Assembly (NCBI RefSeq): GCF_030151085.1
Contig: NZ_JASLER010000076.1
Span: 1-49,972 of the forward strand
Length of the DNA stretch: 49,972 nt
Direction: 5' to 3'
Source: Bacteroides sp.
GTDB lineage: Bacteria > Bacteroidota > Bacteroidia > Bacteroidales > Bacteroidaceae
Part shown: one piece after another, positions 16,022-25,262 of the stretch
Layout: the number at the start of each line of letters is the position of its first letter
Numbering within the stretch: the stretch's first letter is position 1
The notes under the pieces: generated by a model
What the model saw: only the letters and a program-made list of their open reading frames with translations
The model's database searches: none
Told to the model about the DNA's origin: nothing
Translations under genes and position numbers: made by a program

Positions 16022-18184
16022 TTACTCTGTAATGGTGAGTTCCTTGATAATATGAGATGCTCCGGCATACTTGTCTATAATAAACAAAGTATAGCGAATA
16101 TCCACACAGGCAGCACGTTGCGAAGACGGACGGAAAGCGATATCGCCTGTCAATCCTTCGTAGTTGCGATCGAAACCGGTACCTATTAATTCTCCTTTGG
16201 CATTGAATACCGGACTGCCGGAATTACCTCCGGTGTTGTCGGTGTTGACAATGAAACAAACGGGCATTTCTCCATTAGGCATGGCATAGCGTCCGAAGTC
16301 TTTAGCTTGGTAGAGCTGTTTTAACTTGGCAGAAACTACAAACTCCCAGTTATTGGGATCTTCTTTCTCCATAGCACCTTTCAAAGTGGTATAATAGTTA
16401 TACTCTGCACCATCTGCCGGCGAGTAGGGAAGAACTTGTCCATAAGTCAGGCGCAAGGTGGAATTGGCATCCGGATAGATAGGAATACCCGCTTCCTGCT
16501 TCATGTCCATCATACCTTTTACCCATACTTTGTGGGCAAGGTCATAGTTCTTGTTGGCATCCATCATGGCAATGGCGGTTTGTAACAAGCCGTTAGTGAT
16601 GGAGTATTTAAACAGAACCATCCAATCGTTATTGATTTTGTATAGACTGGGTTTGCGGATGAATTTGTCGAAATTCTCTTTATTACCAAAGATAGAATAG
16701 TTGAAACAAGCGTCGATAAATGCGTCACTATCTCCTTTGAAACGTTGGTCAATAACTTTGAAGATACCAATGCGTTGGTCGGCAGGGATATACTGCATAT
16801 AAGTTTTCAACATTTGTTTGCCAACGATACGTTCTACTTCGGGGAAAGGAACAGAAGTAAAATAATTATCTGCTGCTATCTGAAGACTATCTACCGCAGC
16901 TTTGATACGGGTTTTATCTTTACTTTTCAAAGCAGCAACCAGATCGGATGTATTAGGAATACGCATGAAATCAAGGCCGGTTACCAAAGCTTCCTGAATG
17001 GCTTGCTGGTGGTAAAGAGCCGGACGGCGATGTTGCACAATACTGCGTATCTGGTCGAATGCCTTTTGATAAGAATCATCTCCTTTTTCACGTCCGCGGT
17101 TTAATAAGGCTTCTTGCTGTGCGCGTTTGGTATCCAGAACTTTCAGACGGACAAGGCCTTGATTCATACCGATGGCATTTTTCCAGTAATTGGCAGAAGA
17201 AGCGTATTTACTGGCATAATGGATGCGCACGGCATCATCTTTCAACATCTGCTCCATTAGTGCTTTTTGGCGTGCATCACGTACATGATGACGCATGAAG
17301 TTAGTGGTTTGCATACGTTCTTCTACTTCGTCGGAAATCATGTAACGCCAGTTGCGACCGGGAAATCCCATGATAAAGGTAAAGTCTCCTTCACGATAGC
17401 CGTTGAGGTTAATGGTGAGGTGTTTCTTTACTTTTAAAGGTAGATTGTCTTTACTGTATGTAGCGGGCAGTCCATCTTTGTCGGCATAGATGCGGAACAA
17501 TGAAAAGTCGCCTGTATGACGCGGCCACATCCAGTTGTCCGTATCGGCACCGAATTTACCGATGGAGGAGGGAGGAGTACCTACCATGCGAATATCGTTG
17601 TAGGTAGTCTTTATAAACAGATAATAGCGGTTGCCACCATAAAAAGCTTTGAGTTCCAGATTGCGACCGGGTGTTAAAGTTATACCTTGTGCGGAAGCAA
17701 AACGATCAGCGACTTTGGTCAGATATTTAGGAGATAGATAATTGGTTCCGTTCGGATCGTTGTCTATCTTCAGTTGTTCGTTTACGTAATCTGTTACATC
17801 TAATATTTCGTCAATATAGGTGACGGTAAGCCCTTTGCAAGGTAACTCTTCATCGCGAGACATTGCCCAGAAACCGTCAGTCAGGTAGTCGTGCTCTACG
17901 CTACTATGTTGCTGGATGGAGCCGTAGCCGCAATGGTGGTTGGTTAGTACCAAACCTTCTGCGGAAATAACCTCTCCGGTACAGCCACCTCCGAAGTGTA
18001 CAACGGCATCTTTCAGGGCGATGCCGTCAGGATTATATATTTGGTTGACGGGGATGAGCAATCCCAGCTCGGTCATGGCTACCTCGTTCTGTTTTTGTAG
18101 GTCAGTAAGCATCCACATGCCTTCGTCTGCATGTGTTGTTAAAACTGTAGATGTAAATAATAATGATAATATAACTCTCTTCAT
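16022..18184 (-). CDS. dpp11: S46-family dipeptidyl peptidase, DPP11 type (Asp/Glu-specific)
   Basis: 720 aa, signal peptide ending near THA/DEGMW, so periplasmic. Chymotrypsin-fold serine protease: His84 in LTNHHCGY, Asp226 in RHTGDFSLF, Ser655 in GGNSGSPV. In this family the residue 18 after the catalytic serine sets P1 preference: Porphyromonas gingivalis DPP11 has Arg673 and DPP7 Gly673. Here residue 673 is Arg (GFDRNYEG), so cleavage after Asp or Glu is predicted. Removes dipeptides from the N-terminus of oligopeptides in the periplasm. It follows the DPP7-type gene by 138 bp that hold an 18-bp-stem hairpin. Confidence 0.9.
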   Translation of the reverse strand: MKRVILSLLFTSTVLTTHADEGMWMLTDLQKQNEVAMTELGLLIPVNQIYNPDGIALKDAVVHFGGGCTGEVISAEGLVLTNHHCGYGSIQQHSSVEHDYLTDGFWAMSRDEELPCKGLTVTYIDEILDVTDYVNEQLKIDNDPNGTNYLSPKYLTKVADRFASAQGITLTPGRNLELKAFYGGNRYYLFIKTTYNDIRMVGTPPSSIGKFGADTDNWMWPRHTGDFSLFRIYADKDGLPATYSKDNLPLKVKKHLTINLNGYREGDFTFIMGFPGRNWRYMISDEVEERMQTTNFMRHHVRDARQKALMEQMLKDDAVRIHYASKYASSANYWKNAIGMNQGLVRLKVLDTKRAQQEALLNRGREKGDDSYQKAFDQIRSIVQHRRPALYHQQAIQEALVTGLDFMRIPNTSDLVAALKSKDKTRIKAAVDSLQIAADNYFTSVPFPEVERIVGKQMLKTYMQYIPADQRIGIFKVIDQRFKGDSDAFIDACFNYSIFGNKENFDKFIRKPSLYKINNDWMVLFKYSITNGLLQTAIAMMDANKNYDLAHKVWVKGMMDMKQEAGIPIYPDANSTLRLTYGQVLPYSPADGAEYNYYTTLKGAMEKEDPNNWEFVVSAKLKQLYQAKDFGRYAMPNGEMPVCFIVNTDNTGGNSGSPVFNAKGELIGTGFDRNYEGLTGDIAFRPSSQRAACVDIRYTLFIIDKYAGASHIIKELTITE

Positions 18185-18244
18185 GATAATGTGCGTTAGA
18201 AGGTGTTCTGAGGGGGGTGGTAATGAGTCCCTGACTGAAAGGGG

Positions 18245-18283
18245 ATGACTCAGTGACTGAATGCCATTCAGTCACTGAGTCAT
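18245..18283 (-). repeat. 18-bp perfect hairpin between the two S46 genes
   Basis: Arms 18245-18262 and 18266-18283 are perfect complements with a 3-nt loop. There is no U-tract downstream on the minus strand, so it may act as an mRNA-stability or processing element that sets the ratio of the two peptidases. Confidence 0.8.
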
Positions 18284-18322
18284 TGTCATTCACTCGTTAT
18301 ATGATTCCCAAGGAGTGATTAA

Positions 18323-20482
18323 TTATTCAATTATGTTCATTTCATTTATTAAATGTCCACAATCTCCCAGTTTGTCGAGAATAAAGAGTACATAACGGAT
18401 ATCGAGATTAATACAACGTTGCAAATCGTTGTTGAAAGTAAGGTCACCACTTAATGATTCCCAGTTTCCATCGAATGCAGTACCGATAAGCTGGCCTTCT
18501 GCATTGATGACCGGACTTCCTGAATTACCACCGGTAATATCGTTAGTAGTTAGGAAACAAACCGGCATTGTACCGTCTGCCATTGCATAACGTCCAAAGT
18601 CTTTATTCTGGATAAGCTCTTTCAGCTTAGCAGGAACAACAAACTCACGGTCTTCGGGATTTTCCTTTTCGAGGATACCGTCTGTGGTAGTGTAATATTT
18701 ATAATGTACAGCATCGCGAGGATTGTATGATTTTACATTACCGTATGTCAGACGAATGGTAAAGTTTGCGTCCGGATAAGAAGGTACCGGTTGCTTCATC
18801 TCACCTAAACCACGAATGTATGCTTTATGCAGAGCTTCTTCATTTTCACTCTTATTGTTTATCATATTCAGAAGTTCCGTGCGTTTTTCAATCTTCGCTT
18901 TTGAGTAATGTGTAGCAATGTCTTTGTCAATCGCTTTAATAGTAGGCTTTTTCAAGAATTTGTCGAAGTTTGCTTGATTTGCCAGGATAGAGTTGTCATA
19001 CATATCATCAATGAAAGCGTTGATGTCTCCTTTGTATTCCTTGTCAATCATTTGATAGAAGGCAGGACGTTGTTCAGCCGGAATAGCCTTAGCATATACA
19101 GGAAAAATAGCTTTTGCTACTTTACGGTCTACTTCATGGTCATAATCTTTGTTATGGATATCGGCAAATACACTTTTCAGTTGTTCCGTAGCTTTATTAA
19201 TAAGTGAGTCATTTTTCTCTTGCAATCCTTTCTTCAAATCTTCCATTATTAAGTAAGGACTTCCAAACTCAATAGCACCTATGAAAGCCTCTGATAAGTA
19301 AGTAAACTGACGTACCAATGGTTCAGTTTCTGCTTTAATTGCATCGATTTTATCAACGATACCTTCGTATTCCGGTTTGCCTTTTGCAAACTCAGCGAAT
19401 TTTTGCTCTTGCTCGGTCTTTGAAACCAGTACATCGTTGTCAATGATAGCTTTGTTCATGCCGATTGAGTTTTTCCAGTAGTTGCTGGAACCTGCATATT
19501 TATTGGCATATTGAATGCGAGTCTTATCGCTGGCAGCCATTACTTCTTTTAAAACACCCAAACGGGCACCACGAATAGTGATACGAGGTTCGTTTTCAGC
19601 ATTCATCCGTTCTTTTACTTCGGACACAGTGAGGTAGCGGCTAGTGCTGCCGGGGAAGCCCATTATCATGGCATAATCTCCTTCATTCAAACCTTTAATG
19701 GAAATAGGCAAATACTTCGGAGTTTTCAATGGAACATTGTCTGCCGAGTATTCTGCCGGATTACCATTAGCATCGCCATAGATTCGGAACATGGAGAAGT
19801 CACCGGTATGGCGCGGCCACATCCAGTTATCCGTTTCACCTCCGAATTTACCTACAGATGAGGGAGGAGCGGCTACCATACGAACGTCCGTATAAACTTT
19901 CTTGAAGAATAAATAGAATTTGTTTCCGGCATAGAAAGGCAATGCCTGTACTTCGATACCTTTCTGATCCTTCAAATCACTTTTAGCAAAAAGCTCTTTT
20001 GCCAATTTAGAGAGGAAGGGGCGAGTCATTGCGTCGATTTCCGTTACTTCGCCGGCTGCGATTTTCTGGTTTACGATGTCAGTGATATCTTCAATACGAT
20101 CTATAAACTGGAACTTCAGGCCCGGAGTAGCCAATTCTTCATTACGATTCTTAGCCCAAAAGCCATCGGTCAGGTAGTCGTGTTCTACGCTACTATGCTG
20201 TTGTATGGAAGCATATCCACAATGGTGGTTTGTCAGAATCAGACCTTCCGGGGAGATGATTTCACCGGTACAACCACCCCCAAAGATACCTACGGCATCT
20301 TTCAGAGATACTCCATTAGGGTTATATAAGTCGTCTGCTTCAAGTTTCAAACCTTGTTTTTTCATCATATCGATAGAGTTCTGCTGCTTCATCAGTTGCA
20401 GTAACCACATTCCTTCATCTGCACGCGCAGAGTAGACTGTTAGTGCGGCAGCTGCCACAATCAAGTACTTTTTTACGTTCAT
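18323..20482 (-). CDS. dpp7: S46-family dipeptidyl peptidase, DPP7 type (hydrophobic P1)
   Basis: 719 aa with signal peptide (cleavage near ARA/DEGMW). Catalytic segments match its neighbour: LTNHHCGYASIQQH, WPRHTGDFSMF, and Ser654 in GGNSGSPV. The specificity position, 18 after the serine, is Gly672 (AFDGNWES), the DPP7 form that prefers hydrophobic P1 residues. Together with the DPP11-type enzyme it would cover complementary peptides. The gene starts 25 bp after the anSME stop codon, across two 14-bp AT-rich tandem copies (20486-20513), so co-transcription with the maturase gene is likely. Confidence 0.9.
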   Translation of the reverse strand: MNVKKYLIVAAAALTVYSARADEGMWLLQLMKQQNSIDMMKKQGLKLEADDLYNPNGVSLKDAVGIFGGGCTGEIISPEGLILTNHHCGYASIQQHSSVEHDYLTDGFWAKNRNEELATPGLKFQFIDRIEDITDIVNQKIAAGEVTEIDAMTRPFLSKLAKELFAKSDLKDQKGIEVQALPFYAGNKFYLFFKKVYTDVRMVAAPPSSVGKFGGETDNWMWPRHTGDFSMFRIYGDANGNPAEYSADNVPLKTPKYLPISIKGLNEGDYAMIMGFPGSTSRYLTVSEVKERMNAENEPRITIRGARLGVLKEVMAASDKTRIQYANKYAGSSNYWKNSIGMNKAIIDNDVLVSKTEQEQKFAEFAKGKPEYEGIVDKIDAIKAETEPLVRQFTYLSEAFIGAIEFGSPYLIMEDLKKGLQEKNDSLINKATEQLKSVFADIHNKDYDHEVDRKVAKAIFPVYAKAIPAEQRPAFYQMIDKEYKGDINAFIDDMYDNSILANQANFDKFLKKPTIKAIDKDIATHYSKAKIEKRTELLNMINNKSENEEALHKAYIRGLGEMKQPVPSYPDANFTIRLTYGNVKSYNPRDAVHYKYYTTTDGILEKENPEDREFVVPAKLKELIQNKDFGRYAMADGTMPVCFLTTNDITGGNSGSPVINAEGQLIGTAFDGNWESLSGDLTFNNDLQRCINLDIRYVLFILDKLGDCGHLINEMNIIE

Positions 20483-20507
20483 GTATTTAATGATTAATAT
20501 TTAATGA

Positions 20508-21743
20508 TTAATGTTTAATTCTCAATTCATTGACTGCCTCCATGACGTTGGCAGGGGGGCGTTGATTCATCAACTCATTCTTCATGAAGTCCATATACGG
20601 AGCTACGTGTTTGAAGAATTTTCGATAGCCGGCACACAGGTAGTTAAGCCCTGATTCTCCGCCATTAGTCCGGGAAAAGCGATTTTTGGGACATTCGCCG
20701 TTGCAGGCAAACAACCATTCGCATTCCTTGCATTGGGTAGGGAGCGATTGTTGCTTCATTAGTCCAAAGGCTTGCTGCTTCTCACTATACATCATTTCTA
20801 CCAATGTTTTTTGGTGGATGTTGCCTAATTTATACTCCGGAAAAACGAAATGGTCGCAGGCATATACATCTCCATTAAATTCCATAACTCCGGCATGCCC
20901 ACAGGTCTTTGCCATAGAGCAGACACCCGGCTGTTCACCTATCCAGTTGGCAAGGGTAGAGTCGAATAACTGGATGTAATAAGTTCCAACATCCTGCTTT
21001 ACCCATTCATCAAATAAGGTACATAAGAAATTTCCCCATTGTTCGGGGTTTACGGAGAAGTCTGCCAATTGGGTTTCATTTGCTTCATTCGCCATAGATG
21101 CGAGTTGTCTTCCATCCTGATGTGGCGTAATGCGCTCAACAATAGGGGCGAATTGTATATAGTGGCAGCCTATTTCTTTGAAGAAATTATAAAATTCCAA
21201 AGGATAGTCTGCATTAAAGTCATTAACAACTGCCATCCCATTCCATTCTACACCATACTTTTTCAAGAGGTTGATTCCTTGCATTACTTTGATAAAGGAT
21301 GGTTTTCCGAGCTTGTTCTTGCGATAGGCATCGTGAAATTCTTGTGGTCCATCAATGGAAACACCTACCAACCAGTTGTTTTCTTTGAAAAACTTGCACC
21401 ACTCATCGGTTAGCATGGTACCGTTGGTTTGTATGCAATTGTCTATTGTTCTACCATTAGCGTACTTCTTCTGAAGTTCCATGGCTCGTTTGTAAAAAGC
21501 GAGCGGACGCATCAAAGTTTCTCCACCATGCCATGTGAACAGTACTTGTGGCATAGTTTGTGAGTTAATATATTCTTCAATGAATTTTTCCAGAAGTTCT
21601 TCGCTCATTACATGTTTGGGGTTGTCCTTGTACAGTTTGGACTTCTCCAGATAGTAGCAATAATCGCATGCAAGATTGCATACAGCCCCTACAGGTTTTA
21701 GCATTACATAGAGGGGTTTAGCAAATGGAGCATAGGTTGACAT
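20508..21743 (-). CDS. chuR: Anaerobic sulfatase-maturating enzyme (radical SAM/SPASM)
   Basis: 411 aa. Radical SAM cluster motif Cys22-x3-Cys26-x2-Cys29 (CNLACDYCYYLEKSK), substrate-like motif WHGGETLMRP, and C-terminal SPASM cysteines (CSMAKTCGH, CDHFVFPEYKLGN, QCKECEWLFACNGECPKNRF). This is the full-length anSME pattern, as in the B. thetaiotaomicron ChuR family: it converts the active-site Cys or Ser of sulfatases to formylglycine. No sulfatase gene lies within the window, which is normal as one enzyme serves many sulfatases. A -7 element is at 21779-21786. Confidence 0.92.
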   Translation of the reverse strand: MSTYAPFAKPLYVMLKPVGAVCNLACDYCYYLEKSKLYKDNPKHVMSEELLEKFIEEYINSQTMPQVLFTWHGGETLMRPLAFYKRAMELQKKYANGRTIDNCIQTNGTMLTDEWCKFFKENNWLVGVSIDGPQEFHDAYRKNKLGKPSFIKVMQGINLLKKYGVEWNGMAVVNDFNADYPLEFYNFFKEIGCHYIQFAPIVERITPHQDGRQLASMANEANETQLADFSVNPEQWGNFLCTLFDEWVKQDVGTYYIQLFDSTLANWIGEQPGVCSMAKTCGHAGVMEFNGDVYACDHFVFPEYKLGNIHQKTLVEMMYSEKQQAFGLMKQQSLPTQCKECEWLFACNGECPKNRFSRTNGGESGLNYLCAGYRKFFKHVAPYMDFMKNELMNQRPPANVMEAVNELRIKH

Positions 21744-21778
21744 GTATATTTTTTCTATTTTTATAATTTATAATTGTG

Positions 21779-21786
21779 CAAAAATA
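21779..21786 (-). promoter_or_regulatory. -7 element of anSME
   Basis: TATTTTTG on the minus strand, 35 bp upstream of the start codon at 21743. Divergent from the lipoprotein promoter at 21840. Confidence 0.55.
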
Positions 21787-21839
21787 CATAAACGCAATGA
21801 AAAATCCTTTCTTTCTATCGGGTTTATAAGGATTATTAA

Positions 21840-21847
21840 TACCTTTG
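21840..21847 (+). promoter_or_regulatory. -7 element of the DUF4369-like lipoprotein gene
   Basis: TACCTTTG, full match, 29 bp before ATG 21877. It lies downstream of the longer possible start at 21742 and so rules that start out. Confidence 0.55.
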
Positions 21848-21876
21848 CTGCGTGTAATTCAAAAATAGTTTCCTGC

Positions 21877-22629
21877 ATGATTAGAATGAGTGTGAACCGT
21901 GTTTTGCCCCTTTTGCTTTTGCTTGTGGTATTTGCTTCTTGTAGTCGTAAATATAAGATAGAGGGTAGTTCTTCGGTAACCAGCCTTGACGGAAAGATGT
22001 TGTTTCTTAAAACACTTCAGAACGGAGAGTGGGTGGCTATTGACTCGGCAGAGGTTATTCATGGACTTTTTAAGATGGATGGTCCGGCCGATTCTGTAGT
22101 GATGGTGACAGTCTATATGGATGGTGAAGGTCTTATGCCATTGGTTCTTGAAAAGGGAAAGATAGAAGTCTCTATTTCTAATTCTCAATTACTTGCTAAA
22201 GGTACTCCTCTGAACGATAAGCTCTATGAGTTTATTGATAAACGGAATACCATGGAAATCAAGATAGAGGAACTGGAACGTAAAGAGGCGCGTATGGTGT
22301 TGGATGGTGCCAATCTGGAAGATGTACATGCGCAGCTGACGAAAGAAGGTGAAACGCTGATAAAAGACATGAATGATTATGTGAAGCAGTTTATTACTGA
22401 TAATTTTGAGAATGTACTCGGTCCTAGTGTCTTTATGATGATGTGCAGTGCATTGCCTTATCCGGTAATGACTCCTCAAATTGAAGATATAATGAGAACT
22501 GCTCCTCAAGTTTTCAAAGAAAGTCCGCTGGTAAAAGACTTCCTTTCTAAAGCTAAAGAAAATATGAAATTAATTGAGGAACGTCGCCGTATGCAGCAAA
22601 ATGCTTCTTCAACTACACCACAAAACTGA
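21877..22629 (+). CDS. Putative lipoprotein, DUF4369-like
   Basis: 250 aa from this start. Start chosen at ATG 21877 because the reading frame upstream lacks signal-peptide features and the promoter element lies at 21840-21847. N-terminal signal with lipobox VFASC (Cys22). The beta-rich first half (LDGKMLFLKTLQ... AIDSAEVIHGLFKMDG) matches the DUF4369 pattern that is common at the N-terminus of Bacteroidetes thiol-disulfide lipoproteins; here there is no thioredoxin motif, and the second half is a coiled-coil-like helix (about 145-245, ELERKEARM...). Function unknown. Confidence 0.7.
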   Translation: MIRMSVNRVLPLLLLLVVFASCSRKYKIEGSSSVTSLDGKMLFLKTLQNGEWVAIDSAEVIHGLFKMDGPADSVVMVTVYMDGEGLMPLVLEKGKIEVSISNSQLLAKGTPLNDKLYEFIDKRNTMEIKIEELERKEARMVLDGANLEDVHAQLTKEGETLIKDMNDYVKQFITDNFENVLGPSVFMMMCSALPYPVMTPQIEDIMRTAPQVFKESPLVKDFLSKAKENMKLIEERRRMQQNASSTTPQN

Positions 22630-22644
22630 TAACCCTATTTTGTG

Positions 22645-23403
22645 TTATCGGTCCTGATCGTCGTTTTTGACCATTCCTTTAAATTTATCAGGTAAAGCGC
22701 TTTCAACAGCCGTATATGCTTCTGCCATAATGGCTTTGATATTTTCTATCCCTTGTCCTTTGGGAGGAATAGGGTCGTGAATGGTTAATATCATACGATG
22801 GTGATGAATCCACTTACCTGTACGTGGAAGTATTTCGAATGATCCATCGATAGTGATGGGTACAACTTCCAATTGCAATTCATCTGCTAATTGAAAAGCT
22901 CCTTTTTTAAAGTATCCCATGTGTCCGCTGAAAGTGCGTGCTCCTTCGGGAAACACTACTAGTGAAATTCCATCTTTAAGTGAAGCTTTGGCCTGTTTGA
23001 TTGTTTCCAGTACTTTCTTAGGACCGGAGCGATCTACAAAGATATGTCCTGCACTCTCACACGCTTTTCCGACGAAGGGTAATTTACGCAGGCTTTTCTT
23101 CATCATCCATTTGAAATTGCGTCCCAGGAAACCATAAATCAGAAATATATCAAAGGAACCTTGATGATTGGGTACAAATACATAGGAAGTACGTTTATGC
23201 AACTTTTCCCTACCGTTCACCTTTACAGGAATCAGTAAAAAGTAACAAATTAACTGTGACCAAATCTTGCCGGGATAGTATCCCCATATATGTGCACCTC
23301 CAATCAAAGAGCCTATGATTGTGATCAATGCGGTAAGAATAGTCAATACTAATAAGATGGGTAGCGCGAAGCAAACCTGATAAACAATATAGAGTATCTT
23401 CAT
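22645..23403 (-). CDS. plsC: 1-acyl-sn-glycerol-3-phosphate acyltransferase
   Basis: 252 aa from ATG 23403; a TTG at 23427 is also in frame but sits in the promoter. Two N-terminal hydrophobic segments, then the acyltransferase motifs: NHQGSFD (HxxxxD catalytic dyad), FVDR, and FPEGARTF for phosphate binding. Makes phosphatidic acid in membrane lipid synthesis. The -7 element TATCTTTG lies at 23425-23432, 22 bp upstream of the start. Confidence 0.9.
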   Translation of the reverse strand: MKILYIVYQVCFALPILLVLTILTALITIIGSLIGGAHIWGYYPGKIWSQLICYFLLIPVKVNGREKLHKRTSYVFVPNHQGSFDIFLIYGFLGRNFKWMMKKSLRKLPFVGKACESAGHIFVDRSGPKKVLETIKQAKASLKDGISLVVFPEGARTFSGHMGYFKKGAFQLADELQLEVVPITIDGSFEILPRTGKWIHHHRMILTIHDPIPPKGQGIENIKAIMAEAYTAVESALPDKFKGMVKNDDQDR

Positions 23404-23424
23404 AGATTTTGGGTTTTCTAGTCG

Positions 23425-23432
23425 CAAAGATA
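23425..23432 (-). promoter_or_regulatory. -7 element of plsC
   Basis: TATCTTTG on the minus strand; fixes the plsC start at 23403, and gives plsC its own promoter between it and the upstream phosphoesterase gene. Confidence 0.6.
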
Positions 23433-23481
23433 GAAAATATCATGAAATACTCTGTTTGATAAATAGAAAATAAGTATTCTT

Positions 23482-24648
23482 TTACTTCCGCAAAGTCAAT
23501 ACTGTTATTTCAGGCCATGCTCCGAAACGGAAAGGTAACCCTACATAACCGATACCGATATTTACATATAAAGCTCGATTTCCTTCATTGTACATTCCGC
23601 TCCATTCAGGATAAATTAGTTCGGCAAGAGAATGACCGAATAAAATTCCTTGCATGGCGTGTGTATGTCCCGCAAGCATCAAAGGAATGTTTGTATCCGG
23701 TAATACTTCACGTCTCCAATGGGTAGGGTTGTGGCTGAGTAATATCTGGAACATCCCTTCAGTGCCCTGCATTGCTTTATGGAGGTCAGCAAACTGCGAG
23801 AAAGGAGGTTCACCATCATTTTCTACACCAATAAGGGCGATGCTATCATTATTGTGATAAAGAATATCATGTTCATTGTTCAGTAATTTCCACCCCATTG
23901 CTTTTTGTTGCTGAATCAGGTTGTCAAGGTTGGCGATTTCTGCTTTCTTGCTCTTCCAATGATAGTAGCTTCCATAATCATGATTACCAAGGATGGAGTA
24001 AACACCGTCGGGGGCATGTAGTTGTGAGAGTATATCCTGAAAGCCATCTAATTCGTGGCTTTGTTGGTTTACCAAGTCACCGGTAAATACTATAAGGTCA
24101 GGTTTCTGTTCATTGACCATATCTACCAATCTTTTGATGGCTTCCGGATTTCCTTGCCAACTTCCGATGTGAATATCTGAAATCTGAACGATACGATAAC
24201 CATCAAAGCCTTTCGGCAACTCGTTAGAATAGAACTCTGTCTCTTTTACTTCGAATCGGGTGATACCGGCAACACTTCCATATAGTATATTGAAAAAGCT
24301 GACAATACCTAACACGAGTCCTATAGCAGTAAATGGGCTGCGAGGACAACGGCGTATGATGAAATGTATCAATACACCTATCAGGGAGCAAAGCATGAAT
24401 ATAGTCTTCGGAAGAATAAAAAGAATGAGGACGATAGCCAATCTGCCTATGCTTTGCGTGTGATTTGATAAAGCATTTTCACCAGTCAGATACATAAAAT
24501 ACACATACCCTGCAGCCAATAGGAAAGTTGGTAGCCAGTAGGAGCAACGCAGGAGTTTATTCTTAGTCTTTCGTACAACATATACAAAGTAAATATATAA
24601 ATCCGGGATCAGAAGAAACAGGATGAGTAAGAGAGTTATTCGGTGCAT
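23482..24648 (-). CDS. Membrane-bound calcineurin-like metallophosphoesterase
   Basis: 388 aa. Three N-terminal membrane segments plus one more around 110-130 precede the catalytic domain (about 150-388). Metal-binding motifs: ISDIHIG (DxH), FTGDLVNQ (GD), LGNHDYG (GNHD), LSHNPTHW, and AGHTHAMQG. This matches the YkuE/YaeI-type subgroup of membrane phosphoesterases, some of which act on lipid-linked phosphates; the true substrate is unknown. Its start overlaps the upstream gene's stop by 13 bp, so it is the last gene of the sigma-factor operon. Confidence 0.88.
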   Translation of the reverse strand: MHRITLLLILFLLIPDLYIYFVYVVRKTKNKLLRCSYWLPTFLLAAGYVYFMYLTGENALSNHTQSIGRLAIVLILFILPKTIFMLCSLIGVLIHFIIRRCPRSPFTAIGLVLGIVSFFNILYGSVAGITRFEVKETEFYSNELPKGFDGYRIVQISDIHIGSWQGNPEAIKRLVDMVNEQKPDLIVFTGDLVNQQSHELDGFQDILSQLHAPDGVYSILGNHDYGSYYHWKSKKAEIANLDNLIQQQKAMGWKLLNNEHDILYHNNDSIALIGVENDGEPPFSQFADLHKAMQGTEGMFQILLSHNPTHWRREVLPDTNIPLMLAGHTHAMQGILFGHSLAELIYPEWSGMYNEGNRALYVNIGIGYVGLPFRFGAWPEITVLTLRK

Positions 24649-25259
24649 ATATCTTTCAATTCTTCTATGTTTTTATTTATATTATTGAGATGCTTATAGA
24701 TTATTTTATAGATAAGGTAGATAACCAAGGTATCGAATACTGCAAAGAAGAAAATAAGTGCAGCTTGCATACCTATGGATTCCTTATGATAGTCCATTGC
24801 CCAGTAATTGAGGACATTGAAAAGTACAATCCATGTTGAAATGGCTATAACCTCATATTTAGTCCATTGGCGGAAAGTAGTCATACGATGACTCACTTCG
24901 GATACGCTCATTTCATCGATACGGGTTCCTTTGCTCCATTGATATGTTTTCCAGTCCCACCAAAGACCTGCAATGATGCTGATGGCAATAAAAACCAAAA
25001 ATACGGCAATTTTGTTCTGTGTATGTTCGTTTACAAAGATTGAGGGGAGCAGAAACCATATTGAGATGGTTAGCGCCAGTCCAATGGCACCAATGCCAAT
25101 AGAGAAACGTTGCAAACCTACAATACGTCCCAAGCTCTTACGGGTACTGGCTTTGTTGCTGGCGATTAGTTCCGTGATTCTCTTCTCGTCGGCAATTGGA
25201 CCCTTTTGTAACTGTTCATTTAGAGCATGCCAAGATTTCTTCAGTTCATCCAGTTCCAT
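24636..25259 (-). CDS. Hypothetical four-helix membrane protein, partner of the ECF sigma factor
   Basis: 207 aa. Starts with an amphipathic N-terminal stretch MELDELKKSWHALNEQL, then about four hydrophobic helices (about 51-70, 83-100, 135-152, 162-182) and a charged C-terminus. It is encoded 3 bp after the sigma gene and overlaps the next gene by 13 bp, which makes an anti-sigma or signalling role attractive. No ZAS motif or other recognised anti-sigma domain is visible, so this is inference from position only. Confidence 0.75.
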   Translation of the reverse strand: MELDELKKSWHALNEQLQKGPIADEKRITELIASNKASTRKSLGRIVGLQRFSIGIGAIGLALTISIWFLLPSIFVNEHTQNKIAVFLVFIAISIIAGLWWDWKTYQWSKGTRIDEMSVSEVSHRMTTFRQWTKYEVIAISTWIVLFNVLNYWAMDYHKESIGMQAALIFFFAVFDTLVIYLIYKIIYKHLNNINKNIEELKDICTE

Positions 25260-25262
25260 ATA

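Noticed and set aside
20486..20513. Two tandem 14-bp AT-rich copies between anSME and dpp7
   Set aside because: Short, AT-rich and overlapping the anSME stop; typical Bacteroides intergenic composition, so too weak for a separate claim.
21742..21876. Upstream extension of the DUF4369-like lipoprotein
   Set aside because: A promoter element lies inside the extension and the later ATG gives a clean lipobox signal peptide.
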